Shown here: in pieces, positions 36,813 through 50,200 of the stretch
Layout: each line of letters begins with the position of its first letter
Numbering within the stretch: the stretch's first letter is position 1
From: Lycocorax pyrrhopterus obiensis
Lineage: Eukaryota > Chordata > Aves > Passeriformes > Paradisaeidae
Direction: 5' to 3'
NCBI GenBank assembly: GCA_014706295.1
Contig: JACSVZ010000007.1
Coordinates: 58,232,975-58,296,974 of the forward strand
Length of the DNA: 64,000 bases
The notes under the pieces: model-generated
Databases searched by the model: none
What the model was told of the DNA's origin: nothing
Seen by the model: only the letters and a program-made list of their open reading frames with translations
Made by a program: the position numbers and the translations under genes

Positions 36813-39800
36813 TTGAGCTCCATGAAGAAACGCAGACTTTTGTTCAGGCCAGTTTGACCTGCAGCTTTCAGCTTGTCTTTTTATTCTGGCCAGATGACTT
36901 TCTGACTGTATCACGGAAAGAAAAAACAGTGGAAGAGATCCAAGACATCAATAGTGACAGCAACTGTATGCTGGTAGTCTAGCACACTCTATATTTCTAG
37001 ATAAGCTTGCTTGAAACAAAGACAACCAAAGAAAACAAACAAACCAAAAACCCCCAACCTGTTAGAACGTGACAGAACTAACCCCTCGCCGTATGATATT
37101 TGCTAATGAACTGCGTGCGGTGAAAAACGTGTGAGAATCCTTTCCGTGGCTTTTTGGGGAGGGTGAGAAATTAATTCCAGTAATGCAATAAGCGAGTCTG
37201 AAAATGGGTTGTGGTGGGTGGTTGCTTGCCCCCCCTCTGCTAAATCATGCCATAAATGTTTCCCTCAGCAGATGCAGACGCACATAATTTCTTTCGGGAT
37301 TTTATAACCATGACAACCAGTTTTAAAGGAACGTTTTTGGTTTCCACAGTTTAAATTAGAAGTGTATCCAAAAAGAGGGTGGTAAAATGAGCAGAAGTAA
37401 GCTACTATTGCCACATCTTCCCCAGAACAATGGAGTATTGCATTTATGCTTCTGTTTTTACATAAAAATATGATAACACGTAAAATAAACCTTCTGTGCC
37501 CACTTTACTCTAAAAACATTTTTAAAAGAAAATTTTATTCCCATGCTAAAAAGCCTTCATTTTAAAGATAGTGAAATTAAATCTTTCTCATTTAACTCAT
37601 GTTAGATTTAATGATACTGTAATTTATAATGAGTAAAGCATGTTGACATTTAATGCATATGACTTCTTTGAAGTTACATCCTTTTAGTAGAGATGAATTT
37701 TGATGAGTTTTACCAAAGGGGTTGAAAGAGTTTAGGCAAGCTAAAAATAACTCAGGAACAAGTTTAATCTGGGTTAGACAATGTTCCTTTTATTTTACAT
37801 TGAAATCTCATTAGCAGAAAGGTGTAGAGAACCTTTCAGGGCTTTCAAATACTTTAAAAATTGATGCCAAGCCTTTGGAATCACAGAGAGGACACTACCC
37901 AAGCCCAACATGCTGCCAATGCTGGTGTCCTGGTGGCCTGCTGAACTGGGGTTTCACCCCAAAAGGCTCCTCTGTGCTCCCATTTCTGTTTCAGGCCATG
38001 TCCATCTCCACCTAGGGCTCTTCAGCCCTGACCTGCTCACCTGGAGCCCAGCAGTGCTCATTAACACAGGTACTGCCCATCTGAGCACCCGAAGGGCAAT
38101 AGAAAAAAGATTTGTGCAACACCTGTAGAAAGAAAGAAGAAAAGAGAAGAAGATGCTCCTGTCCCAGAATTCCCTAAGCAAAACCTTTTCTCAAAAGGAA
38201 ACATTTAGACAGGTCAGATGAGCAATGCTGTGTGAACATCTCTTCCTCTCTTGTTTTAAATTAGGCCTCAGAGAGAGGCAGGTGCATGCTTTTGCATGGA
38301 CAAATCCCATCTGCTCTTTGAGGCTCTGATCTGGCAAAGCATCCCACTGTGACCAGCAGGTAACTACGAACTCTTGGTCCCAGGGCCCACAGAGTGCAGC
38401 AGGGCTCCCAGCCTTGTGGTTACAGCAGCCTGGCTACTGCCCTCGTGCTTTCTCTTGCTTGAGTCCCGTGTTTTGGCTACAAGAATGTTTATTACTCAGA
38501 TTATCAATTTGAAACTCTGGTGGGCTCATCGGGGTTTGAACAGGGTGCTCAGTAGGGCTTTCTCAGCACTGGTGCTTTGTGAACATCTCTTCCCTTTGCA
38601 CGTTTCACGTGATTAGCCCCTGGTTTGTCATTTACAGCTCCTATTTCTAACCCAGCTTGAAGCAGTTTGCATAATGTGCCTATGGAGTTGCTTTTGTTTG
38701 CCACTTTGCCAGAATGCTGTGCCAGCCTGGCTGGGAGGTGCAGCCCCTCCTCTTCTCCCAGGGCAGGGTAAAACCCACCTACAAGGTCTTGGGCAATCCC
38801 AGGGTTCATTTGCCGTGTGGCACATGTGAAAACCTGCTTTCCAAACAGGCAGCATACAACATTCAGCTGATCCTTTCTGCATAAAATCAGCATTACTCTG
38901 GCATTACAAAGAGGTGCAGGTTGTTCCGTGCTCAGCTGTAACAAACAGCAAATTCTTCACCCTTGTGACTGGGGATCCACCAAAGGAAGACGAGCTTCTT
39001 GGGTTGTTTATTACAAAACCACTGAGGACTCAATACTCGTGCAACTTCTCCTTAGAGATGACTAGGGTGTCTTGGTAGTTCCTCCCCTGCAGTGGAGGTC
39101 TCCAGCCTTATCCTGAGAAAGTAATTTCAGCCTGTGTTGCAGTACAGGTTTCCAGTCTGAGGTTCTCCATCACCACAGGGGCTCCTTCTACACGCCCAGT
39201 TGCACACCACTGCTGGCACTGCTAATTGATGGTCCACTCCAGCTGCCTCCCCAGCTGGACACAGCTCTGGGCAGCACATTGCCGTTTCTGCAGAAACACC
39301 TCAGTGGCCCCTGTGCTGTGAGTATTCAGACCTGTGCCTTCTCCCCTCAGGCTTGCAGTTGTGTGTTCCATTTAAACCCTGGTGTCAAGCCAAAACAAGC
39401 TGCTGGTACAGGGCTACAACAATCAGTTCATGTTTCCTTTATCTAATCATGTCTTTTCAAGCTGAGCAATAAAATCCCAAATAAATGAAGCAAAGTGTTA
39501 GCTCCATGCAAGTGTGGCAGACAGCTGCAACTAGGAGCTGATTATCAGGAGAGCAGCACACCAGGAACGAGCAGGTAACGCAGAGGTATCCAGAGGAGAG
39601 GTGGGGTTTAATCTAGCACAAGGCCTGCTAAGGCTGAGGGTTGTAGAAAGTAATATTAATCTTAATAATCTTGTATTTTTATCACTATTTTAATGTAAAA
39701 TATCTTCATACCTGGCAGCTGTACAAGCATCAGACCCTACAGCTGTATGAACATACTGGAGCCATCACTTACAGGTTTTTAAGGTAAATGAATGCTCACC

Positions 39801-42800
39801 AGCCCTCAGGAATAACATGCAAACATCAGAGGAAGTTATGAATGACCTCAAACTGCTGCACGCATCACCTGGATCTCTGGGGGGGAAACAGGCTCATGGA
39901 TTTTGGCTGGGCAGTGCTCACCGTGCTGGCTATCGTGGATCAACGCTAAGCTTGGTGCTCTGGAAGCACCTTGGATTTCTTTCCTGTTTAAACATAAATT
40001 TAATCTGACTTTGATACGGATGTGCCTACGAGAGAGACTCTGCACAACTGAATTCCGCAGTGATACAGATTTTTTTATCAGAGTCCAGCTGAATGTTCAG
40101 TTCACTGCTGAGCCCTCATTGCTCTCCTGCCCTGCTGTACCCTCTCAGTTGCTGCTGGAGCTGCGCTCTGGGTACAGCATCAGACCTGCAACACGCTTGG
40201 CAAAGCCAGGAACAGCAGTCACCCCTTTATAAGCAGAACTGAATGCAGCGAAGGTAAACAGACCCATTTCCCCTCCCTTTTAGCAGCAGGTCAGTGATGG
40301 GATATCTCTAATTCGCACTCCCAGCTGGCCATTGCTGAATTGCTGGGAAATGCTCAGCGGCCTGCAGGTATTTTGCCATCCTCCCCTTTCATCGCTGGTT
40401 GCTTTCAATGCTCCTGCTCTTGACTGCTGTTACCTGAGCTGCAGAGCCAGCTGTTACACTCTGGTCTTGGATGGGGTCAGAGGATTTCTGTTACCTGAGT
40501 GAACAAAGGAGTGGGCAGAACACGGAGAGAAGCTTTCACAGACGTGTCTAATCTTTGTGATGTCAGGAATTAAAAATAGGTTTGGGTTAGGGGGCAATGT
40601 AAATTCCTTCCCTCTGCTGCCTAGATCTGCTCTAGTAAGAAAATGTTGTGTGTGATTTTCAAGCAGAAGTGAATCTGTGTGACATTTACCATTTAGAACA
40701 GAGCCCTTAGTCTGTAAGAGATAAGCAGGAACAGGATTTCAGTTCAAATCACAATGTACACATACCCCTATATAAAAATGTGCTATACGCATGAACGTAC
40801 ACACCTGTGCACTCACGTGTTCCTGTTTGCATGCAAATAAAATTATTGAAGGCATGGACTGAAGAGAGAAGGAAAAAAGTCGAGGAAGATGGCAGATTTT
40901 GACCCTCTGGAACAAAAGCTGGTTTTAGAATGACTGCTAAGGCAGCAGCAGTGTAAAGCAGTGATGTTCCCACTACTTCTGTTTCTCCCCTAGCTAGTGC
41001 TGCTGCCTCCTTTTTGGCCTCTGCAAAATAAATTAAGCTTAAGGAAATGCTTCCCAGCATCAGTGATGCAGGACTCCTCCAGGGCTTTGCTTTGCTTGTG
41101 AGGAACAGCCTTTTCCACCACAAGCAAGCCTGTGCTGTGAAAGGCAAGTGTTAAAGGCAGCCGAGCCCACTGCAGTGCTGGGGTCTGCAACCCCACGGGA
41201 GGGGAAGCAGAGCTTTTCTCAGAGCTGTGAGCTGGCTGCAGCCGTGAAAGGCTGGTTTTGTCCCTAGCTGCTGACAAAGAGCACCAACATTTCCACTAAG
41301 CAATATTGCACAAAAATATCATTCAGTTCTGTGAATGGCAGTACTCAGAAAGACAAGAACTCTTAAAAGAACAAAAATAGAAAAATTCTGCAGGTTTGGT
41401 TTTTTTTAGGAATCATCCTTTCAAATCAGCTATGACACACCTAGCAAACATGTAAGGCTTGATAGGGCTGAGTGGTGTATTAGACTCTCTTCCCAGGGCT
41501 CTTATCTTAATTTTATCACAGCTCTCAGGAAATTAAATGCATTTTATACTGTTCCTTCATTTGAGATGTACCTGACCTTGGTCTAGATTTAGTTTTTTCC
41601 AGCTGGCTCAAATTGGACAGTCATAATCCTTCCTTTCTGCTGTTGCTGAATCTGAAATATTTGAATTAATGAAGTCTCTTGTTTCACTATCACATGATCT
41701 AGGCTGCCAAAATATTTACTTTCTCCCTGAGTGATGTACAAAGGAATGAAAATGTAAATCGTCTACGTGCTCCTTCAAGCTCTACTTTACATATAAACTA
41801 CTAACCTTGCTGCCTTCTACTTTCCCAGCTCTACACTGCAACATGCAAAGAATGCTCAAATTCTGTCAAATTTTACCACAAGTAAAAATATAATCCTGGG
41901 CATGATGGGCTTTAGACCCACTTAAACTGCAAAAATCAGCTTAACCAAACTATCTGCTTATACAGTATCTTTGGAATAAGTCCCTCCAATATATAGCTTC
42001 CAGCTCACAGGATAAACCAAACGATATATTAGGACCTCGAATGAAACCATAAAGATTAGGGATAGCTAAGACTTTAAAGTCCTTCTAACATTAATTTGAA
42101 AGTGGAACCTTTCCCTAATGGGAAAGGAGAGATGAAAACCTAATAAAAATGCCTGTACTTTATGCCTCATCCAGTGAACAATCCCGTAACAAATGTTAAT
42201 AGTTAAATAAGGCAAAAAACATTAAAGTGCTGTTGCTCAGGCCCTGCTGTCAGCTGGCATAAATCCATGTCTCCAATGTAGTGAAAGCCAACTTAGGAAC
42301 AGCAGAAGATCTGGTCCACTGTGTTTGTGAGGGAGCAGGGAAGCTCCCTCATGAGAAAAACTTTCCTTCACATTTTCTCCATACTTCCAAAGATATGGAT
42401 GGCTGGAGCCACTTTCCTCTTTTCAAGTTGCAGCCTGGTGAAAAGAGACAAATCCCCATCTGTTTGGTGCCACAGCCAAGAGGCAGGCAGCAGCCAAGGT
42501 ACTCTGAGTGCCCAGGTATATGTGTTTTTGCTAGCTGTGTGCCCTAACTTCCAATAAATCAGCATTTAACAGCACAAATAATGTTGCTTCCACCCCAGTC
42601 TGTAGGAAGTACTCCACGGGTTGGGATAATTAGGTGCAAATAAAGAATTTATTGGGATCAAATCAAGGAGGTGCCTTGTATTTAGCATAAAATACACAGA
42701 AAAGGAATCTTATCTCTCCATGCTTCGCTTTGGTCTGGAGGGATCTTGAGAAATTTGATTGGGACAACAGAAAATACATGGAGTTCAAAGAAAAGATGTG

Positions 42801-44721
42801 CAAATTTCTGCAGCTGGAATGACAAAGGCAGATCAAGTAGAGACAGACAATATATCCCCAGAAATTGCCATTTTGGAGGTTTGGGAAAAAACCTTTCACT
42901 TGGGGAGTGCTACAAAGCTAGAGCTAGCTGTACAGGGAGGTGATTTTAGGCTCACTCTTGGTGACTTTCAAGACACAGATAGACAAAATCACATCTGACC
43001 AGTAAATCAGACTATAGATCTCCAGGGTGATTTCTGAAACAGATGTGCCATTCTTATCCACCTTCCTCTGCTGGTAAAACCTTCATTCTCCCAGATAAAT
43101 GGAGCTTTTATGGTGTATCACAAAGTTCTGGCAAAGCACAGGTGTCTTTGAGCCTCTGAGGAGAACTTTTGATAAGCAATTTGTTTTCTTTGTGACAATC
43201 TGTTTTTGTTCTTCATGTCCTCTGAGTATTTCAAATATCAACACAATGAAAAAATAAAGATGAACTGATAGTAGGGTGTCTTGTGCTTTCAATACAGAAA
43301 CTTTGTCTCATTTGAAAGAGGAGTTCTAGCTAGAGAGCCAAAAATCATTTATTATGGGTAGGGATACCGACAGACCTTTGCTTGCGTGAATCCAGATGGA
43401 GGATGGGCCACAGGCTCAGCTGGTGCAAGTTCAGCATCTAACAGTCAGTGGGAATATTGTGATTTACACCAGCTGAGATATGGCTTTCTGTTTCTATTTT
43501 AATATATCAGCTGAGAGAATAAATTTCTCCTTGCTAGCCTGGCACGGTTCTATTGAGATGTTTAACCACACTAACACAAGGACTGTGTTTTTAGTGCAAA
43601 CCACAAATGAAACATCTTCTGTGCCATAGAAAGCACATTCTCTAGCTCAGACTGATTTTAGAGGTGCTAATTATATTAGTGTTGCAGGAACTTCAGTAAT
43701 TCACTTCTAAAATCCATTTAATTTCTTTTTAATTACTCATGTTTACCAATTCCTTTAGATTCAGAAAAAGCTCAAAATTGCAGTTAGCAAAGGAGGCTTG
43801 AAGTGGAATGATTAAGAACATCTGGCATACACATAATTATACCAGGCAATTTATTCCACCATTACCATTTCACTATAGCCATGGTAATGAGCTAGGGCTG
43901 GATTCTATCACTTTTCTGAGCATTTACAAGTACCTTACTACACAGACAGCTTCACTGATGTGACTGGCAGTAATTAAAGTGTGTAACACCAAACCTTGGG
44001 AGAAACAGTGGTAGATTCTTTCCCTTGCTAAGTGGAGGTGCCAGCCCCAGATGTGTGGTCAGCTTTGTCCATCAACAGATTCGGGCAAGTTTGAGCTTAT
44101 CTGAAAAAATGTTACCTGAATGTAACTAAATGTAGCTTAAGAAAAGTATGAATCAATACTAAAGTCATGTTGATTCTGCAAAGATTTTGGAAGAAAACAG
44201 AAGGAAAAAATCAGGTTATCTCACACCCTAGTGTTTCAAGGACCTTTGAAGTTAAACATTTTATTCTTGCTGTAAAATGTTACATGGACATAGAGGAGAA
44301 ATGAATTCAAGGATTTTACTTTCAAACCATGCTCAACTTAATTGTCTTTTGTGGGACACTTAAAAGATTTACGTTACTTGAAATTTGTGCAAGGCCAAAT
44401 TTCCAAAGCAACTCAAAGGGCTGCGATCTTCACACATAAATGCTGCCTCAGTATGGCTTTCATTATGCAGATGGTGACACTGGTTGATCAGGGTGACTCC
44501 TTGTGGCCAAGGATCTGTTAATTTTACTCCCTAACTACCATCTTTTTGATCTCTTTGTGCTTTCCAACCATTGACCAGGCACAATTCAGACCATCTCCTG
44601 GGAAGTGCCATGAGCCGCAGCGTTACCAACAGCTCCTATTCCCACGGCGCTGGGATAACACGGAAGGAAACGCCTGATAGTATCCCAGGAGGATTTGGCC
44701 AATGTCAGGAGTCGTGATAAC

Positions 44722-44742
44722 CTAGGAGAAAACATCTCCTAG
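44722..44742. repeat. Small perfect inverted repeat, 7-bp arms
   Basis: CTAGGAG at 44722-44728 and CTCCTAG at 44736-44742 flank a 7-base spacer. The segment also holds the related phrases CCAATGTCAGGAG and CCAGTGTCAGGAG about 70 bases apart. Confidence 0.85.
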
Positions 44743-47009
44743 AGAGTATTTCAGGATGTCTTGACCAGTGTCAGGAGAAACCTTCAGACCGAGATGACTG
44801 CAGAGAGCCCGACTCCTTCTACACAAATTCTTAGCATAGAAAAATGAGTAAAAAAGAAATCAGTGAAATCTAGGCTCCTCTCTCTGCAACATTTCACAAG
44901 AAAAGATTGCCATCACATTAATTTAGCGTCTCGATAGGCCAATTTGAGAATTCTGTGTTATGGATTTCCATGAGACCTGATGGAAAAATCCAGTCCTACT
45001 GTACAGTCAGAACAGCTCCAGCTACAGTGAGCCAGGGCTAAATAATGAAATTTGAGAGGGATATTAGGAGTTTGAAAGTTTTGAAGTGCTCAGTCTGTTA
45101 TCAGCACCACGATCCGGGGCCACCACCGCTCGCCACTCTGGCCAGCTGATGGAGGGACACCTTAGTCCAGCTCCACCCACACTGGTCAGCTGGACTGGCC
45201 ACCTCCTTTCTGTGCACCAGCAAGGTCTCAGAGAAGGTGGGCTTGTGCATCCTCACAAAATCCTCTTCTCACCACAAAACTAATTACAAAAATAGTGCTG
45301 ATCCAGGCCACCAGCCACTCAGCTTTATTTTTGAGGATGGCAGGTTGCACTGTGTATGCTCCCTATGTACTGCAAGTAAGCAAACCCCTCCAGTTTAACA
45401 GGTAAGCAATATTCTCCAGGACCATTTCCTTGTGCCATTTCTCCAAGTTCTCAGCTCAGGATCTTCTTTCTTTCGCTGTCTCCTGTTCTTATCATTCATT
45501 TGTTATTGGCTCCTGCCTGCCATGTGGAACTGATTTCCTTTTTCATTTAGGCAGTCTGTCAATTCTGCCACAAAATTGGCCCTTACTTATCTTTTCTTGT
45601 GGTTTTGTGTGCCTTTTGCTCCCTCTTCCTGTTTGTTCCTTTGTGCAGTTTCAAAGCACCTCACTTTGGTCTATATTACTCTTGTGAATACAAGTGACAA
45701 TTTTATTGAAGATTCAGCTTTTCTTCTGTGTTCCCTGCCTGCCAAATATTGAACCAAGTTATTTCAGAGACTACTGTTCAAATCCAGGCACCAAAAAATG
45801 CATATGCTTCCTCCAGACAGACTTTATAGGATGCAGTCCAAACTTGATTTGAGTTGGCCCAGCAGCTGCCTCTACACAATAACATTAGCATTTCCCTGCA
45901 TAAACTGGGTCTTAAAAAATTCATTGAAGAATGTTTTATTCTGAAAAAAACCCCCCAAACTCAACCAGAAACCAAACAAAAAAAACCCTCACAACATTTT
46001 TACATGAGATGCATGTTCCTACCTCAAATTTAGATTTCTTTCCATATATATCTTGCCTGGGCATACTTTCAAATTTCTACAAGGGAGTTTCTTTCATGCT
46101 CTTTCAAAGGCTGAATGGAAAGAATTTAATTTTTTGTTTTGTTTATTCTAGTGGCTGTTGTTTTCATGTGAAATACTTTATTGACATATTTGCATGTTTC
46201 TTGACTTATGCAAATTTTGCATCTGTGGCCAAGTCGTGATTCGATTCTTCCTTACAGAGTCAAAATGACTCCTTGTGTTTTAGTAATGGAACCCCTGATT
46301 TAAATCTGTCTAATCGAGCTGTTCTGTTCCAAGTCTGGCCTGCACAGCTCAGCGACTGTCACTTTTCCTGGTTAACGCAAGACTGTGCACTGGCACGAAT
46401 GGCACCTTAGATCTTCCCTCCTGAAAACCATCTTTTGGTCATCAGTTCTTAACCCATTGAGACAACCAAGATAATTTTCAGGACACGTCTGATGAAGATG
46501 CTCAAGCACAGAACTGTGTTAGTTATCTTTACCATTGGGGTAAAGATATAAATACTGTTTTTTTGAAAGCAATATTTACTTGGATACTTCTGGCTACAGT
46601 GTCAGTCCACTTAGCAGAAATTTCATGTGAAGACAGGTCTCAATAGACCCATCAGTTGACCCTATTTTTTTTTGGAACTACAGTGTTGCTGTGAGCAGCA
46701 TAAGATGAAAAACAAAAGAAAAAATTTAAAAAAGGTAAGGAGGGAAAAACAACTGAAGTTAGTAGCAAACATGGAAACCGAAAAATTAGCTGGTCCAAAG
46801 ATTTTATTTCTATTAAGTGCTTGTATTCCTACTTCTCAGATAGCCCATTTCTTCCCCTGTGTAAATACAAACATGCCACGACTGTTCATTCTATCTACAC
46901 TGCTGAGAGAACAGAAGTGTTAGCCCTCAACAATGGCAATTTCCATTCTTTCATCAGATTTAAACATAACCTTTATGATATTGTAAATCAGTGTTGGCAT
47001 CAAACGTTG

Positions 47010-47275
47010 TTGAGGTGTGCTGCTTTTGGCTGGGTAGGGTTAATTGTCTTCACAGGGGCTGGTATGGGTCTGTCTTGGACCTGTACTGAGCACAGGGTTG
47101 GTAACACAGAGATGTTTTGGTTATTGCTGAGCAGGGCTCACACAGAGCCAAGGCCTTTTCTGCTTTTCCTACAGCCACTCTGATAAGGAAGTTGGGGGTG
47201 CAGGGGAGGTTGGGAGGAGACACAGCCAGGACAGGTGACCCCAACTGTTTCTCTCTGAGAATTCATATAAGAAGG
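47010..47275 (+). mobile_element. Partial LTR of an avian endogenous retrovirus, sense
   Basis: The succession GGCTGGGTAGGGTTAATTGT, CTTCACAGGGGCTGGTATGG, a stretch ending CTGAGCACAGGGTTG, TTTTGGTTATTGCTGAGCAG, GGCTCACACAGAGCCAAGGC and GACACAGCCAGGACAGGTGA matches a common bird LTR (ERVL-like, from memory). After GACCCCAACTG the match stops. The promoter, poly(A) part and 3' end are missing or replaced, and there is no internal retroviral coding sequence next to it. Confidence 0.78.
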
Positions 47276-50200
47276 GGTTGCTTGGGCTTTTTTGTTTCTG
47301 TTTTGATTGTTATGGTTTGGGGGTTTTTTTCTCACTTCTTTTTAGGTAAAAAAGGTTGAGAACAAAATTTAGAGCTTTGAAACAAGAATATAAGAGAACG
47401 GAAAGCATATTTTCCTTTGCTGTCTTAAAATAATATTGGCAAGCCTTTCTGTTTTGCTTTGTTTTGCTTTGCTTGGTTTCAATAGAAACCATGAGCACGC
47501 TAGAATTTAGCACAGGTGTGTTCTTTGGGGTTACAGCTCTGCCTTTCCCTGCTGCTATGAAAATCCACCAAGCTATAAGGCTCAGTTTAGTGGGTTTTTT
47601 CCCTGAATTTGGCTGTTGATACTTTTGAAGGTGGCAGTTTTCACCTCAGAAGATTTGCACATCTCTGACGTGCGGGATCCCTCTTGCAGGCAACCGGTGT
47701 GAAGCACTGGGCCCATGGGGCAACACCTGCTGCAGCCAGGGGGTGGTGAATGTGGAGCTGAAATTACTCTTCCATCACTGCTGAATCTCACTGTGCAGCA
47801 GTAAAATGAGTGAGCAGAAAGGACAAGATGAAGGGGATGAAACACACAGGAAACTTGAAGCACTGGTGGGGCAGGGATTGGGGTGAAGAAAGGGGGAGAC
47901 GAATTTGGGAGGAAGATCCATCAAAATAACAGAATGGAGAAAGAATGAAGAGGCAAGGCAGGGGCTGAACTTGGGAGAAGGGGATAAGACAGGATTGAAC
48001 GATGCAATAGGAAAAAAGAGAACAAAAAACCAGATTGGACGTGCAGAGCTGAAGAGCTCAGGCTTCTAGATGGAAGAGCAGATGAATCTAGTCGGGATTT
48101 CCAGGGAAAAACAGTGATGCTTTGGAAACTTCCATTAGAATTCTATAAGAATCTTCAGACATCCCAAAATCTGGTTATGTTACTACAATGATAAACCAAA
48201 TAGGTGAAGGACAATATACTGGGCTCTGGATCAGCAGTAAAAAGACTTGATTTGGCCCAGTGAGGAGACAAGAATTGTGTCCACTTGGATGCTGAAGAGT
48301 CAGGAGGATTAGATGGTGATCAGTCAGTTAATGACCATATCACAAAATGTCTGCAGAAATGGGCTTTGCACAAGCTCTTTAAACCTGGCAGTTGCCTGGT
48401 GAGTGCATAACTCTGCACTTGGTGGTGGTCCTGGAGGATGACAGTTTTCCCAGTGTCAGGTGATGGTTTAAGGGTTTTGAAGCACTTGGTGGTGGTGGTG
48501 GTTTTCCACTGACTGTAAGTGAGCTCAATACCAAGCTGTGCTAAAAGTCTCACCCTTATTTTACATAAATTTTCCTAAGGAAAGAAAGGCTCCTTAAGGT
48601 GTGGAAAAGCAGCAGTGTCAACAAGACCATACTGAGGTAGGAAACAAAGCAGAAAAGAAGAGAAAATCTGCTATTTTTATGCCTTAGAAAATGCAATAGA
48701 TAGCTATTTGGAACACTAAGGGTATTTTAAATCCATTTCACACTGCACTTAAACTTGTTCCATTTAAGAATTAGCTGATAACACCATTTTCTATCTGTCT
48801 TTTTCCTCTTCGTTGATGAATAGAGGCAAGGAAGTCTTTATCAGTAAATAATAAAGCAATTATTTTTTAACAATTTCAATTTCTCAGTTGAAATAAATAA
48901 TGAAACAATTGTTTTTCTTGAGTCCTTTACAGAAAATCAGCACACTCTGTCTCTGAAACATGATCTGTGTAGCTCACAGGCTTTTGCTTCTAGCCACAAC
49001 AAAAAGACCTTGCTTCCCTCTTTACCATTGCTACCACTTGCAAGGATGATAAATACTTTAACTTCAGCAACTGATAACCTCACATCAACCTACAAGGTGA
49101 ACCTGAACTGCTTGGGTAGCACAGCTTTTAGTTTAAATCTCAAATTCTTCCTTTATTAAAATACTTCCTACCTTCTTTGTCTGTACTGACATTGTTCTCT
49201 CTGCAAGCACCCAAACTGCAAGTGGCCAGACAGATAAAAAAGGACACAAACATGGGACAGCACAGCACATTTCAAACATGCCATCAGTCATGTAAAAAGT
49301 GCCATTTTTGGAGGGAGTGGGGTAGGAAATTATACTGTTAAATTCAGCTGACTTGGTGTTGCTGATTTAAACAATGAGCCCAAAGAAGCTCTCCAGGTTA
49401 TTGATTTCTGCGATGCGTTGTATGCATTTACGTAAATCTAATTAAAACCCTGTGCCTAACCCAATTACGAGCTATTCCCTTAAAGCAAGTTTTATATTTA
49501 TCTAAGCCAGGCTGCGCCAGCTGTGAGAAATAACCCTGGATTTGCCTATAGTTATTGTGTAACAGCTGAAGTGGTCAGAGAAACATACTGGGGATTTCGC
49601 CTTTTTCCCAATGGATCACAATCTTGTGGATCAGGACTGGTTTTGGCTTTTTCAGGTCACTGAGTTGTACTGCATTGGTATATTTCTGCTATCAGATTGC
49701 TCGGGACAAGTTAAAGGAGAAACTTAAGATAAAGTTTCAGCTTTAGGGTAAGGGTTGGCTGAGGGACAACAGAAAACCCTCTATAAAACCCAATACTATG
49801 CATAAGACTTCCCACAGTAGTTCCACACCATGGTTCTGACAGTAATAGACTATGTATAATCTTTTCTAGCATTGGGTGAAATATAAGATTCAGGAGGACA
49901 AAACACTAGACTGAACTTTTCTTTCCAGGAGTAGATCCAGCTCTGAACCTCCTTGTCTCCTCCAGGAGCACTTTGAAGAAGTGCCCTTACTCAAGGCTCA
50001 AATCTATGCTCTCCACAGTTTAGGAAGAAGAGCTATCACAGAAGAACCCTTCCTAAGCCTGGGGAAAGGGAGAAGGAGAACACCTCTGGTTGAACCATGT
50101 AAGAGAAGGGGCAGTGAAGCAGGAAAGCCCAGTTAGGCATGTGCAGAGTCAGAGAGTGAAGAAGGGGAAAGGAGAAGATAGGGAGGGAGAGCACTGGTGA

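Larger units (their letters stand above)
34291..47009. other. Long intergenic stretch with no recognised gene
   Basis: I see no exon or well-preserved mobile element across this span. It holds a polypyrimidine tract at 36690-36812 and a small inverted repeat at 44722-44742 in a CpG-enriched patch. Several AT-rich blocks (for example 37350-37850 and 43490-43900) could be conserved non-coding DNA, but that cannot be judged without alignment. Open frames are at most about 132 codons and look random. Confidence 0.5.

Noticed and set aside
36666..36914. Lys/Glu/Arg-rich minus-strand open frame
   Set aside because: It is produced by the polypyrimidine tract and is low-complexity.
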